Shown: positions 46,277-59,600, counted from the first letter of the stretch. The stretch is DNA of 64,000 nucleotides from Limnomonas spitsbergensis (GCA_037349105.1 JAYJMM010000099.1:434001-498000), one strand, 5' to 3'. The notes: a model not told the origin generated them from the sequence alone. Translations and numbers: made by a program.

Positions 46277-47625
46277 CTGAGGAGAGCAGCAGTATGAGGG
46301 AAGCCATGCAAGGTAGAGAGGTGCCTTTGGCTGCCATAAGGTAGCGTGTCCGCCGCATGGCCGCCAAGGTGCGCCTCAGCCCTCAGGCATCATCTGCCTA
46401 CACGCATCCGGTTGGCGTCTGTCTATGCAGCGCCTGCGGCCAACTACGGTAATGTGGTGTGGGCCACCGCTTACCTCAGGCCGCAGCATTGCCTCAAGAG
46501 CAGGATGCAGTCCAGCTTCCTCCAGAATTTGCGCCAGGCTGCAGGGCTGCCTGCGTCCACTGCCAGCTGGGGGGTCATGAGGGAGCTGCAGATCCAGCCG
46601 TTACAGCAAAGTTGGTGGCAGCATGTACTTCGCTTCTACAACACAGCGTTGGCACCAGCAGCACAAGCAGCAGCTACGGCGGCCGACATGCAGCTCGCTG
46701 TCAGGCAGGGCACCGGAGGGCGAAATTGGTGCAGTGAATTGCTAGGTGCCTTGCTGGAGCTGGACCTGAGTTCAGCCAATCCCAAACTGCGTCGAGCAGC
46801 GACTTTCCTACAGCCGCTACCTGTCACAGAGGTGCTAGCTCTAGTTGATGCAGCATACGAGCGGGCGCAGCTGGATGCAGCTGGCAGAGGGGACCCCAGA
46901 GATCCTGCCACTGAACACCGGTCTGCGGCCGCCTACCGCACCTGGTTTCAATCTACGGTGGGCCAGGGGCTGCGTCAGCCGAAGGGAGTGTGCTTGCGTG
47001 TGCACAAACTTAAGGCTGCGGCTTGGCGCCGTCAGCACGGATGACACTAGAGGACGGCGCAACGGTCAGCAGCGTGACAGACGGTGCTGCCAGCGATGTT
47101 GGGCTCGGGGAGACAGCCAGCATGTGGAGGACGCATTGCATGCATGCTTTCAATGCCCCAGCGTGCAGGATCAACTTAGGGAGGGGGCATGAGCAGGTCC
47201 TCCGAGCGGTGCTAGAGACTTCTTCGAGTTGTACCGGGGCAGGCTTGGGTGGAATGCCCTGGCTTTTGTGGGAGAAATGGTAGATATCGTTGAGGCATAG
47301 ACGTTTCCAGAGACTGGAGCTTCCTTGGTCTTTCTTTACCAGCCTTCTGTCTGTCCCTTAACTTTATTTCCCACTTTTCCCTCGACTTTTTCTCATTTTT
47401 TTCCTGCCCCCTTGTGTTGTTTTGTTCCTTCCTCCCAACCCTTCTGTTAGGCGCCCACGCGGCCGAGCTTTTTTAAGCAGGGCCCAGAGGTGTAACGTCA
47501 TTGACAACTGAGGAGAGGTTCTTCTTGCTTTATGTTATTGAGTTACCATGCTCTTGGGAGTAGGGTGTCTTCTGTCTAGTATCTGTTTCCCAGAGGCCCC
47601 GATACTCAGGAGGAGATGGGTATTT
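46130..47625. repeat. Tandem AGAGGCCCCGATACTC repeat interrupted by a LINE
   Basis: Units containing CATGCTCTTGGG-GTAGGGTGT and AGAGGCCCCGATACTC(C)TGAGGAG occur at about 46110-46180, 46205-46286 and 47545-47615. The LINE at 46287-47507 splits the array. Confidence 0.8.
46287..47507 (+). mobile_element. 5'-truncated LINE (family 1) with 10-bp target-site duplication
   Basis: The element is flanked by CTGAGGAGAG at 46277-46286 and 47508-47517. It encodes the region downstream of the reverse transcriptase (RHHLPTRIRLASVYAAPAAN ... RQAAGLPASTASWGVMRELQ ... CLRVHKLKAAA), a CQRC...VEDALHACFQCP zinc motif, then a pyrimidine-rich 3' UTR. It ends in GCGCCCACGCGGCCGAG and GGGCCCAGAGGTGTAACG. A frame change near 47040 and the absent RT core show that this copy is dead. 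It identifies the terminal sequence as a LINE 3' end and so explains the tails at 8-10, 31.5, 49.1 and 51.6 kb. Confidence 0.85.
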
Positions 47626-49000
47626 TTATACTTCAGTTTCCTGGGCCCCCCCGACGATCCCTACTGAACAGGTTGATTTTCCACCTCTGCCACTCGGGGA
47701 GAGCTGGTCCTCTGGAGGCATCCCTGTATGCTGTGCAATCCTATTGACACTTCAAGTCGCTGTGGCCCCTCTCGCCCCCTTTGTGTTGTCGTCCCTAGTT
47801 AAGGTTGTGCCTGTCATGTTAGCTGTTTTGCGTCTTGTTGAGAGGGTCTCTGGGTAGCTGGGGCCTTATGGCTGCTAGTCTGCAACTTGTGTCTTTGGGG
47901 GAGGGGGGCTGTGCCTTTGGGTATCACTTTGCCCTTTTCCCTGTTAGTGTCCAGGCAGCTCCTTTTTCTGACTTCAGCTCTTGTCTCCTTCTGTTGGTTG
48001 GGTGCCGTTTTCGGTTTGGGTGGAGGCTTTCGCTACCGATTTGGGGTGGACATCTGGTGCTATGGTCGTGTGTTTAAGCTAGTGGGGTGCCGAGGTGGGC
48101 TGCCACTTCTTTTTCCAGGTCTTAATTTTCAATCTTTTACACATGAGTTTGTGCGGCCGTGCGAGTACTTGCTGGTCATGTGCCTTTCCTGTTCTTCCTC
48201 ACCTTATTTCCAGCTGACAACGAAGGCCACATGCGCACCTGGGCTGGTTTTTGTGTTCACATCTCAGGTTTTCCAAGGTTGGGCGACCGGCTTCACACCC
48301 TGTTAAGTCCTAACAATAGAAAAGTGTCACCATGCTTGTACCCTTGTTTTGTCTAATTTTGCAGGTTCGTTGCAGTGTATGTCTGTAGTGTAGACTTTTG
48401 CAGCCACTTCTGGGGGGGCTTCTGGTAGTAAAGCGTGCTTTAGCTAGAGGGTGCCGAGCAGGCGAGCACAGGTGCAGTGGCGGGGCGTAGTGGCGGGGTG
48501 ACAGTTTATTTTGACCTCAATCAAGCAATTTGCGCCTGTGCTAAAGCAGCCGTGTGAGTGTTTTTTTGTCTTTTCCCTTCCTGTTCCTGCTCTCCTTTTC
48601 TCAGCTGTCAAAGAGGGCCACAAGCACACCCGGGCCGTATTTCTGTGTTTGTATCTCAGATTTCTAGGGTTGGGCGGCTAGCCTCACAGATTACTTTGCA
48701 AATTCCGAGTCAAATAAAGCAGAATGGTCTCAGGTTCCTTCTTCAGCCTCTTCACTTGTTCTAGAGTCATCATCAGGATGATCTTCTCAGCTCAACTTGC
48801 ATTAAGTCTTGCCACTCTACTCAAGCAGCCTAAACCTAGAGCCTAATCTACTGCTGCTGATTCAACTGAACCTGAGTTTTTGTAGGTAACCTCTGAACGC
48901 ATCTGTTGATAACACTGCATCATTTGACTCCCTCTTCCCATACCTGGGATTTTACGGGTATCAGCAAGAAGCCCAACTTAACAAAATACTGGTATGACCC
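47626..49000. other. Pyrimidine-rich region with an approximately 395-bp repeat pair
   Basis: A block with CTGACAACGAAGGCCACA ... TTTTTGTGTTCACATCTCAG near 48208-48300 recurs, diverged, at about 48602-48690. No gene recognised. Confidence 0.5.
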
Positions 49001-49019
49001 TGGATTTTGTATTCTCCCC

Positions 49020-49112
49020 TCTTATTCTTCTTTCGCCCCCCTCTCCCCCTCTTTCCTTTTCCTTCCCTTGTTTCCCGACAGCTGCCCCTTTTCAGCAAGA
49101 GGTGTAACGTCT
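49020..49112 (+). mobile_element. LINE family 1, degenerate 3' tail
   Basis: Pyrimidine-rich tract ending CAGCAAGAGGTGTAACGTC, a shortened form of the family terminus. Confidence 0.45.
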
Positions 49113-49639
49113 TAAACCCATCAAATCTGGGCCGCTTTCATACAAGCAAGGATTGTCGGCTTGATCATAAGCACCATTTTCGTATTCAAAGCGACCGGTG
49201 GGTCTTGGTGCTGTGAAATTGTGAGCTTCTGCCACCAACCGTATGTCGATCAAGGTTGTTCCCAATCCTCCCTATATATGGTGACTGTCCTGTCGAGTTA
49301 AGCTACAAGGTACAGATGCCTATCTGTAAAAGCTGTGCCTTTGGACATGACTCCAAACAAAGAAGCGGGCGCGAAGATGAGCCTTTCAAAAAGTTCACGC
49401 TTTTAGAACCGATTTCCCAGTCATCCTAACTGAAATCCCAAACACCATCCCTTTTCGTTCCTTTTAGTCACTCGGGAATTTTTGCACGATCAGATTGTGT
49501 TTGTGTGAGTTGGGTGATGGGGGAGGGAAATGGGGGGCAGTCAATCCAAATTATGCTGAGGGATGACTGGTGGTGCCCTTTAGCCTAGCCCAAGTTGGTA
49601 TTTTGCTCACTAAATAAACACTGGCTGTGACTTACGGAG

Positions 49640-50900
49640 CCTGCTTTCACCTTTGCTCCTTGTTGCTTCAGGTTAACATGTTACCGGTGGCCTTACGGAG
49701 ATGGGCAGCCAGGCTTATGTGACGTTTGCAGCTGTCAGGGCGACGTGCCTGGAGGCGTTGGAGCAAGCAGAGTTGGTAAAGGCGGCGACGGACGTGGTGG
49801 TGGAGGTGGCTGCGGGGGTGACTGCGCCTACCAGGTGGTGGTGGAGGTGGCTGCGGGTGGTGACTGCACCTACCACGCCATCCAAGCTGGACAATAGTGC
49901 AACACCGGTCTAGCTGGCAATCTGCGCAACACCAACCCACCTGTCAACACCTGCAACACCAGCCCAGCCGGCAACACCTGGCACACAACTCTGGAGACCA
50001 TGGGCGGTGTTGCTACAGGGTTATATGCCTAGCAGTTGCACACAATGAGCGGTGTTGCAGGGTTGCAGCAAGGGGGTGAATAGGGGTTCACTTTAGGAGG
50101 TGAAAATCATGAGCGTGTTGCGGTCAGACACATGAGGCGTCTATGTCCAATGTTGATGCTGTTAATCAAGTCGGATAGATCTTGCTTCTTGGACATGTTT
50201 TTTTGGCTATTATCTGGATGGCTCTTGGTCTGGCTATTAAATTAGATGGCTTGTGGGTATTTCAGTCCCAATACCGTATATATAATATTCTTTTCTTTGC
50301 TGTACCGATATGGCTCTTTGGCTGATGAACCAAGCCATGTGCATGCACTGCCACCGCACATATGTGAATCGGCCCAAGGAGACCGGGAGAGCTCGGTTTT
50401 CCTGACGGTACCACCATGGCACCATGCCAGATCACAAAACGATTAGACATTTTTATACCGGTAGAGAAGGGAATTTTTTTCTCATGATGATGTGCATATT
50501 TGTAATTCCCAGAATATGGGTGCCAGTATGCCTTTTCTGAAGATGATTTACAGACTTGTGTTCCCCCAATATCGGTACCAGTACCAGTATTTCTTTTCTG
50601 ATGCCGGCGCACATATTTGAATGTCCATGAGAAACGTTATATACTTATATAGGCGGCGGATTGGCGGCGGGCTTTATAGTTTTAGTTGCCACAGTACCGG
50701 TAACGTTTGATATTCCCCTCCCTAGAAAGCAGTTGCAGTCTGCTTCCAATCGATATACATGCGCCCATTCGTGCGGTAGGGGGCCTGTCTCTGGGGGCAA
50801 GGGGGTGAATCCCATGTCACCGCTTGCAATGCCTATTATGTTAGTGCAGGTCCATGTAGGCGTTTAGATCCTGACTACCGCGTTGTGAAGGTTTGAAATT
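49640..50900. repeat. Dispersed repeat R2, copy 2
   Basis: Partner of 24691-26560, with the same block order. It includes GAACCAAGCCATGTGCATGC, CCCAAGGAGACCGGGAG and CATATTTGAATG ... GGCGGCGGGCT. Confidence 0.65.
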
Positions 50901-51179
50901 TTCAATGTAAGGGTCAATTGGTAGGACAACCCGAGTCGCAATATTCCATCTATGGCCCCAGCTCTAGAGGGCTCGGCTGCCTAGGCGCTATACTGTCTGG
51001 GCGGGAAAAAAGGAAATACGATAAATGTATGGGGGGAATCGACCAAAAGGGACCTCCAGAGTGAACCGTTATTTCGAAGCTGAATGGTTGCCCTTGACTT
51101 ACACCATCCCCACCCTGAGCAATTGCAGACACTCACATGACTGATCATGTGACCGCTGGGATCGTGACTCATGAGGGAG

Positions 51180-51830
51180 CAGGTCCAGCCATAACTAGTT
51201 TGTGGCAGCATCTACTCTGCTTCCACAAAGCAGCGGTAGCATGAGCTGAAGAGCAAGACAGCCTCCACATGGCAGCGCACATGCAACTCGCAGTCAGACA
51301 GAGCCCCATGACAAGCGCAACTGGTCCAGTGAACTACTAGGTGCTTGGGCTAGGATAAAGATACCCCAAAATGTGTCAGACAGCGTCTGACCTACAGCCA
51401 CTACCCGTCGCACAAGCGTGGCCGCCTACCAAGCCTGTGGCAGGCCCTCACCAAGATCAGCACTGGCAAGAGTGCTTGTGTGCGCACAAACTTAAGGCTG
51501 CGACTCCACACAGTGAGCACAGATACTGCAGAAATGCACAGTGGTCTGCAGCGGGGGGCAGGTTTCTACCAGGTATGCTGGGCAAGGGGAGATGGTGTCT
51601 TGGGGAGGACCGGCTACATGCTTGCTTCTTGGCAGGGCCCAGAGGTGTAACATCATTGACATGCTTGCTTCCAGTGCCCTGCCCTGTAAGGGTGCGGGTT
51701 GTGGGGTGGGCAGGTCATCCGGACACGGTTACTTTGCCCAGTTGAACCGTGGCAGGCATGAGCGAAAGCATGGCAGTACAAGGTCCGGTCCATGTCAGGG
51801 CATACCATGCTTGACATTTGAGGCGATCTG
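51180..51830 (+). mobile_element. LINE family 1 relic, nested
   Basis: A degenerate copy of the region encoded at 46.6-47.2 kb (GTGGCAGCAT, GCACATGCAACTCGCAGTCA, GTGCGCACAAACTTAAGGCT). It carries the zinc-motif region (CATGCTTGCTTCCAGTGCCC) split by a 30-bp second insertion at 51629-51658. Confidence 0.7.
51629..51658 (+). mobile_element. 30-bp LINE tail insertion with 13-bp target-site duplication
   Basis: TTGGCAGGGCCCAGAGGTGT plus AACATCATTG lies between two copies of ACATGCTTGCTTC (51616-51628 and 51659-51671). The receiving sequence is itself a LINE family 1 relic. This is a minimal retrotransposition product of 30 bases. Confidence 0.8.
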
Positions 51831-51895
51831 AACACAAGCGCACTGGAATCTGGCTGGCATCCTGGAGGTGAAGGCCAATATGTATTCACAAAAGT

Positions 51896-51911
51896 GGTGT
51901 TGAAAAACACC
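51896..51911 (-). terminator. Histone mRNA 3' stem-loop of H3
   Basis: The minus strand reads GGTGTTTTTCAACACC: a 6-bp stem with a 4-base loop, about 60 bases after the H3 stop. It is identical to the element after H4. Replication-dependent histone mRNAs end in such a stem-loop instead of poly(A). Confidence 0.85.
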
Positions 51912-51969
51912 GGTTTGGTCGATGTGGTGGGTATGTTGGTTAGTTTTTAGTCAGGAGATGGTGCAGTCT

Positions 51970-52954
<985 letters not shown>

Positions 52955-53011
52955 ACTGCTGCTGCATGCAATGCTTGGACAAACTTCTTCATCCCTCCCT
53001 CGAAACAAACC

Positions 53012-53027
53012 GGTGTTTTTCAACACC
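53012..53027 (+). terminator. Histone mRNA 3' stem-loop of H4
   Basis: GGTGTTTTTCAACACC, about 57 bases after the H4 stop, is the exact counterpart of the element after H3. Confidence 0.85.
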
Positions 53028-53691
53028 ACCACCTGAAGGACACAATAATAACCATCATGGTCATCCAGTGGTCAGAACTGCCAATAGGATCTCGATTTAT
53101 TTCAACTATCGTTAGTCATCAGAAATCCAAGATCCCATGGGCAGGGTAACATGGACATAGGACACGCCCATTACCGGTATGGTCATGTGCAGAGCCAATA
53201 CCTGAAAACAAGTGGAATGTCAGCCCCAGTTCAATCAATTTGGTGAATTCAGCTTTGTGTTGCAGTCCAGCAGAGCACCATAATTGATGCATGGAATAGG
53301 GTAGGTGCAAACAGGTTCGCAAATATGACCTCTTAGCCTCATCAAATAAAACAAACCTACCTACGGTAAGTTACATTTGTTCCTCTCCTGATTCCCTCTT
53401 GGTAACCTGAGGGCTTCGTTCAAAGCAGCCCTGCTGAAACACATGGTCCTTATCAAGGAATGATCACAATGACCCATGTGACCTGAAGTACGCACAAGAC
53501 TACCTGAATGGGGCAGCTGATAGGCCTCCACTGATACAAAACCTTCAACGGCCAATGGCCCAAACAGCAGCAGGGCTTGCTGCAACAACTAGCGCGGCTG
53601 TCGCTTGCCATGCAACTCAAGTATGCCTCACATAACAATGGACAATGGCTACTTTAGCACCATGACTCCCAATATATACCACAGCCTAGAT
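53028..53691. other. Intergenic between H4 and the AT74-like gene
   Basis: No coding signal recognised. It should include the 3' UTR of the minus-strand AT74-like gene. Confidence 0.4.
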
Positions 53692-56600
53692 TTACTCATC
53701 CGTGTTGAATCTGGCTTGGTCGGTCCAAAAATCGAACATCTCATCTTCTGAAACCAGGGGGCTATCCTCTGCGCCATACGTCATTGACAAATTCAACAGC
53801 GGATCCGCCACCACCTCCAAGCTGGGGTCAGGCTTGACATGCACCACAGGTTTGTGTACCGCCTTGCTGTAGTAGGTGGTGCGGGCCCGCTTGGCCATCC
53901 ACCGCTCCTTTGCACTTGCGGTGTTGACCTTGCGCGGCAGGTAGGAGGCCATGTCGCCTGCGTTTCAGTGGAAGGCCTGGGCGTTTCAGTGGAAGGCCTG
54001 GGCGTTTCAGTGGAAGGCCTGGGCGTTTCAGTGGAAGGCCTGGGCGTTTCAGTGGAAGGCCTGGGCGTTTCAGTGGAAGGCCTGGGCGTTTCAGTGGAAG
54101 GCCTGGGCGTTTCAGTGGAAGGCCTCGGCGTTTCAGTGGAAGGCCTCGGCGTTTCAGTGGAAGGCCTCGGCGTTTCAGTGGAAGGCCTGGGCGTTTCAGT
54201 GGAAGGCCTGGGCGTTTCAGTGGAAGGCCTGGGCGTATCAGTGGAAGGCCTGGGCGTTTCAGTGGAAGGCCTGGGCGTTTCAGTAGAAGGCCTGGGCGTA
54301 AAAAGCTGGGCGACACAGCTGTGACGGTGTGACCCATCCAGGGGCCAGGGCGTCACGCAAGCATAACAGGGTTGAAAATGCATTCCATCGAGGCGCCATC
54401 GAGAGGCCAGGTCGTCATCAGAGCTTCGGAGATGCTCCAGTGAGAGGCCAAGAGGCAAGGAGGGCATTAGCAGAGGTGTGATACTGTTATGTTCCATCCA
54501 GGAGACACACGGTCATCAAGGGGCTTCTGCCTCCCTGTGCACTGTACGGCGAGTAGGAAGTTGCAAGCGGTGGCAGCAGACTAGGTCTGACCCACCATCA
54601 CAGCCTCGCAGCTTGTCCATGGAAGCAGTGGCAATGCAGTAGCACTGCTTGGCAGCCATGTACCTGTTCTTATCCTGCAACAGGCAGGCAGCAGTGCAGG
54701 CGGGAGCAAAGGGAGCGTTGGCTGTGAAGGCCAGGGGGGCGGCAATGCAGTAGCACTGCTTGGCAGCCATGTACCTGTTCTTATCCTGCAACAGGCAGGC
54801 AGCAGTGCAGGCGGGAGCAAAGGGAGCATCGGTTACAGAAGCGGTCGCAAAGGAGTGGACCTGCATGGAAGCCGTGTCCTTCTGCATATCCTGCAACAGA
54901 CATGCAGCGGTGCAGGTAAGGGCAGGGAACAGGGGTGATGGACCAGCTGGCAAATGAGTCACACTTGACAGGTATGTCACATGGTTCAGGCCTCGAGGAA
55001 TAGCAGATCTTCATGCACATGCACCGCATGCAGTCCTCCATGATCACACAGGCCATGGATTGGTAAGGTTCCTACTCGCTAGCTCACCAGGACTGTCACC
55101 TTGTAGGAGTGTGCAGGTATATATTCCTGAAACCTGTAACCTGCAGCTTCACACATCAACAGGGTTGCGACATTGGTTCATTACTTGGGGCGCCCCCTAG
55201 GGGGCGTAATTGTCTCTCTTCCGTTCTTACCTGGAGCGCGTCCACCGTCTCCCAAGGCAGCTTCTCCAACACAATGGGCTGCAGAGAGGGAAGGGGGTGG
55301 GGGCAGGGGACCAGGTCACATCAAATTATTCATTTATTCTCCAACACAGTAGGCTGCAGAGAGGGAGGAGGGGTTGGGGGCAGGGGACCAGGTCGCAGCA
55401 AATTATTAATTTATTATCTAACACAATGGGCTGCAGAGGGGGAAGGAGGGGGGGGGGGATGCAAAGCAGGGGGGCATACAGACATACAACAGAGATAAAC
55501 AGGGACACTACAATTTCATCGCACGAAAATTGCGGAATTGAACCGAATCTCCTATTATTTCCCGCTTTACTCACTTCACAGTTGCGTGGGTTGTAGACCT
55601 CCAGGAACTCCTCCACCGACCAGTGGAACCACTTCATGAGGAAAATACGCAGGGTGAGACCATGTGTCACCAACACAAGGTTCACGCCAGCATACCTAAA
55701 CAGGGGGGAGGGGGTTAGGGGCATGGTAAAGGGTGTATGGCACAGCGCCAGGCCTTGTGATCCCTACACCAGGTTCACGCCAGCATACCTAAAGAGGGGA
55801 GGGGCGGCAGGGAATAGGCCTTTGGGGAATGGTTTGCGTTGCAATAAGGCCATGCGTCACAAATACAAGGTTCTCGCCAGTGTGCTATCGGGGGGGGGGT
55901 CTAGATTGCATGGGTTCAGGGCTAAGGGTACGATGTGAGGCCATGTAAAACCAATACAAGGTTCATACCAACCGGATGGTCCATACTTTGGGGTACAGGG
56001 CTTGGGGCGCAAAAATGAGATAAAGTTTAGGTAAATCACTACAATAGTGATTTATTTTTGACCTGACCAGGAGTACTGCCTGCCAAGCAAATCCAGCAGT
56101 GCAAACCAGCACTGCTGCTGGGTCAAGTTACACAAGCGTATACAAGGAAACAGGAAATTCCCATTTAAGTCATAAAAGCCTTATATAACGCTCAAACTTA
56201 TATACCGGTAAGGTCGCTGATCCTTATTGAAGTGCCATTTATACCGCGACACCTGAGGAACCATGATGCAGCTCACACACAGGCTGAGCCTCCAACCAGA
56301 CCCTACCTCCAACCAGACCCTCTACTATTTTGAACTTTGAACCCTAAACCGTCACATTCTACCGGATCCTGGATCCTCGCAGCTCCTCTACTGATTCATG
56401 GTAACCCGTGCTTTGTCCAAAACGTCATCTACCATACTATCCCATGCACTACCACTCTACCATGTACTACCATGCACTCCCATTTACCCCTGTGCACTGC
56501 CTGGTCTCCCCTGCTCCCTGTTTCTTCCCACTCCTCACCTCCCAATGATCATGTCCCTGACCAGGTGGTCCTCAAATATCGTCAATCGATCATACACATC

Positions 56601-59600
56601 AGCGCCGCTCTCGCCATTGGGGAATCTGAATCTCAAGCAGGACAGGAGGGCCTGGGGTTCAGGGTATAGGGCGGATACAAACGGGAAGGCCTCATTTCTG
56701 GACAAAGGCTAATGTGCTGCTCTTTAAGCTGTGGAGATTGCAAATTGAAGATAGCTGAGGGATACATGACCAGCCCCCATTCACACAGCAAATCCAGGGC
56801 TTTCAAAGTGCATGCCATACACCTTGTGGGACTGCTGTGTGGCCTCCACTGGGCCGATTGGAATCAAACTCTGACCAGCCCACGGTCAGTAGACCAGGCA
56901 CTCAGGCAGCCGAGCTTGCCAGACCAGGCCCCTTTGCCTATAGCCGTGATGAAGCTGAGTTGTAGCTAAAGCATGCAAGTAAAAACTACGTGCCAGCCCC
57001 TCCCCACCTGAACCAGAAGCGTCCAAACTTTTGTCGGTCGCTGAGGTCCTGGTCGATCTGTTTTGGGTCCTGGAAGTTTCCAAAGTCTTGTTCACGCAGC
57101 TGTACCGCATCGCGCACCCCAGCCACCTGACAGCAGCAGTACAATAGAACGTGCGCAACAACACAGTGACATTGATGGTACTTGTTTGCGTACTACAGGC
57201 GCAACAACACTGTTGCATTGGGGGCTCTTGCTTGCATACAAGAGCGGGGGACGAGGGAGGTGACGCAGCCATTTACTGAAGCGGTGCACTTCTGGCGGGA
57301 AGTAGGTGGCCTGCCAATCCAGCTCAAGCCCCGTTTACGCTCCTGATTTGCAGCTGCTGCTCCCCACTCCACACTTCAGCAGCGCAGTATTCACACGCAG
57401 CCACACAGGCCAGATGTGCAAGAAACAAAACACTGCCAGCCAAGCAGTCCAGACAGCGGAGGGATTCACTCAAGCTGTCCATCATCTTCAACTTGTATGG
57501 AGGAGGCAAGGAAGGCCGTGCACACCAGGAGAGGGAGGAGGCAACCTGCTGACTAGGACGGAGCAGAACTAAACTCATAATGTTTGACAGCATTCCGAAA
57601 GGTTGATCAGCAGTTGACCAGCAGTGGAGCATTTCATTCAAGTGATGACATCAAAACGACCCTCAAATCCCCGTCAGATTTTCAAGCTTTGCTTGAGCTC
57701 CTGATTCGACCAAATGCTGCGGGATGTGATGAAGTTGAAGCTGAGTGAATGGCATCCATTCAGCACACCTGGCCATCTTTAAACGACTCGAGCAGCATAT
57801 CTGTTGTCTGTAGTGTTCGCGTGTACGGGGATGTCAGGAAGACGAGCCGGAAGTCCTCGTCATCAATCTACAGTACATCAGGCAGAAGGGCAGTGCATAG
57901 GCAGTGCATAGGCAGTACAAGACGCTGCATGGGATGGACAGAGACAGTACATGGGTATTGCATGGGCAGTCATCAGTGCATGGGCAGTGCATGGGCAGTG
58001 CATGGGCAGTGCATGGGTAGTGCATGGGCAGTGCATGGGTAGTGCATGGGCAGTGCATGGGTAGTGCATGGGCAGTCATCAGTGCATGGGTAGTGCATGG
58101 GCAGTCATCAGTGCATGGGCAGTGCATGGACAGTCATCAGTGCATGGACAGTGTATGGGTGGTACATGGACGGTGCTTGATCAGTCATCAGTGCATGAGC
58201 ACTGGGCAGTCATCATTGCATGCGCCACGCATGAGCAGTCATCAGTGCATGGGCAGTGCATGGGCAGTACATGGACCGTGCTTATTCAGTCATCAGTGCA
58301 TGGGCAGAGCATGAACAGTTAAATGGCGTTGCAAGGGCAGAGCATAAGCAGTACATGGAAAGTGCATGGGGGTTGCATGGGAAATGCATGGACGGTACAT
58401 GGGCAGTGCATGCACAGTACATGGGCTCGGCATGAATGAATAATGAGTTAGTGACCAATGAAGGGCCATGCAATCTTATATTAGTAGAAGGTCCCAAAAC
58501 TGATCATTCATCAGACTGAGGGCTGTCATGTAGGCTAGGTGCACCTCCACTACCTTCCCTCCACCTTCCGTCCCTCAGCTACCTCCCCTCAGCTACTTCC
58601 CCTCAGCTACCTTGCCTCAGGTACCTACCCTCAGCAACCTACCCTCAGATACTTCCCCTCAGCTAACTTACCTCAGCTGCCTCCCTCAGCTACTTCCCCT
58701 CAGCTACCTCCCCTCAGCTACCTCCCCTCAGCTACCTGTGATCTTGACGGCTCTGTTAGTGCATCTGCGCCGTAGTATGAGGCCCTCATGATCTTTAGAA
58801 GCTTTCTCCCCGCCTCACGAGCCTGCTCCCGCCCAGTGTCTGTCAATTCAACGGTATGATCTGCCTGCAAGGAGTATTGCAAGGAGGGAAGGAGGAAGGG
58901 ACAAGAGGTCAAGTCAACAGCCTGCCGGTTGACCCTGCTCCCGCCCAGTGTCTATCAATTCAACGGTATGATCTGCCTGCAAGGAGTATTGCAAGGAGGG
59001 GGGGAGGAAGGGACAAGAGGTCAAGTCAACAGCCTGCCGGTTGACCCTCCTCCCGCCCAGTGTCTATCAATTCAACGGTATGATCTGCCTGCAAGGAGTA
59101 TTGCAAGGAGGGGGGGAGGAAGGGACAAGAGGTCAAGTCAACAGCCTGCCGGTTGACCCTCCTCCCGCCCAGTGTCTATCAATTCAACGGTATGATCTGC
59201 CTGCAAGGAGTATTGCAAGGAGGGGGGGAGGAAGGGACAAGAGGTCAAGTCAACAGCCTGCCGGTTGACCCTCCTCCCGCCCAGTGTCTGTCAATTCAAC
59301 GGTATGATCTGCCTGCAAGGAGTATTGCAAGGAGGGGGGGAGGAAGGGACAAGAGGTCAAGTCAACAGCCTGCCGGTTGACCCTCCTCCCGCCCAGTGTC
59401 TATCAATTCAACGGTATGATCTGCCTGCAAGGAGTATTGCAAGGAGGGGGGGAGGAAGGGACAAGAGGTCAAGTCAACAGCCTGCCGGTTGACCCTCCTC
59501 CCGCCCAGTGTCTATCAATTCAACGGTATGATCTGCCTGCAAGGAGTATTGCAAGGAGGGGGAGAGGAAGGGACAAGAGGTCAAGTCAACAGCCTGCCGG

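Noticed and set aside
53793..54497. Minus-strand PRPSTET-repeat protein
   Set aside because: It is produced by the 21-bp minisatellite, which is open in most frames. The neighbouring AT74-like exons splice around it in phase.
57834..58314. Cys/His-rich MHCPCT repeat protein
   Set aside because: Translation of the GTGCATGGGCA minisatellite in an intron of the AT74-like gene.
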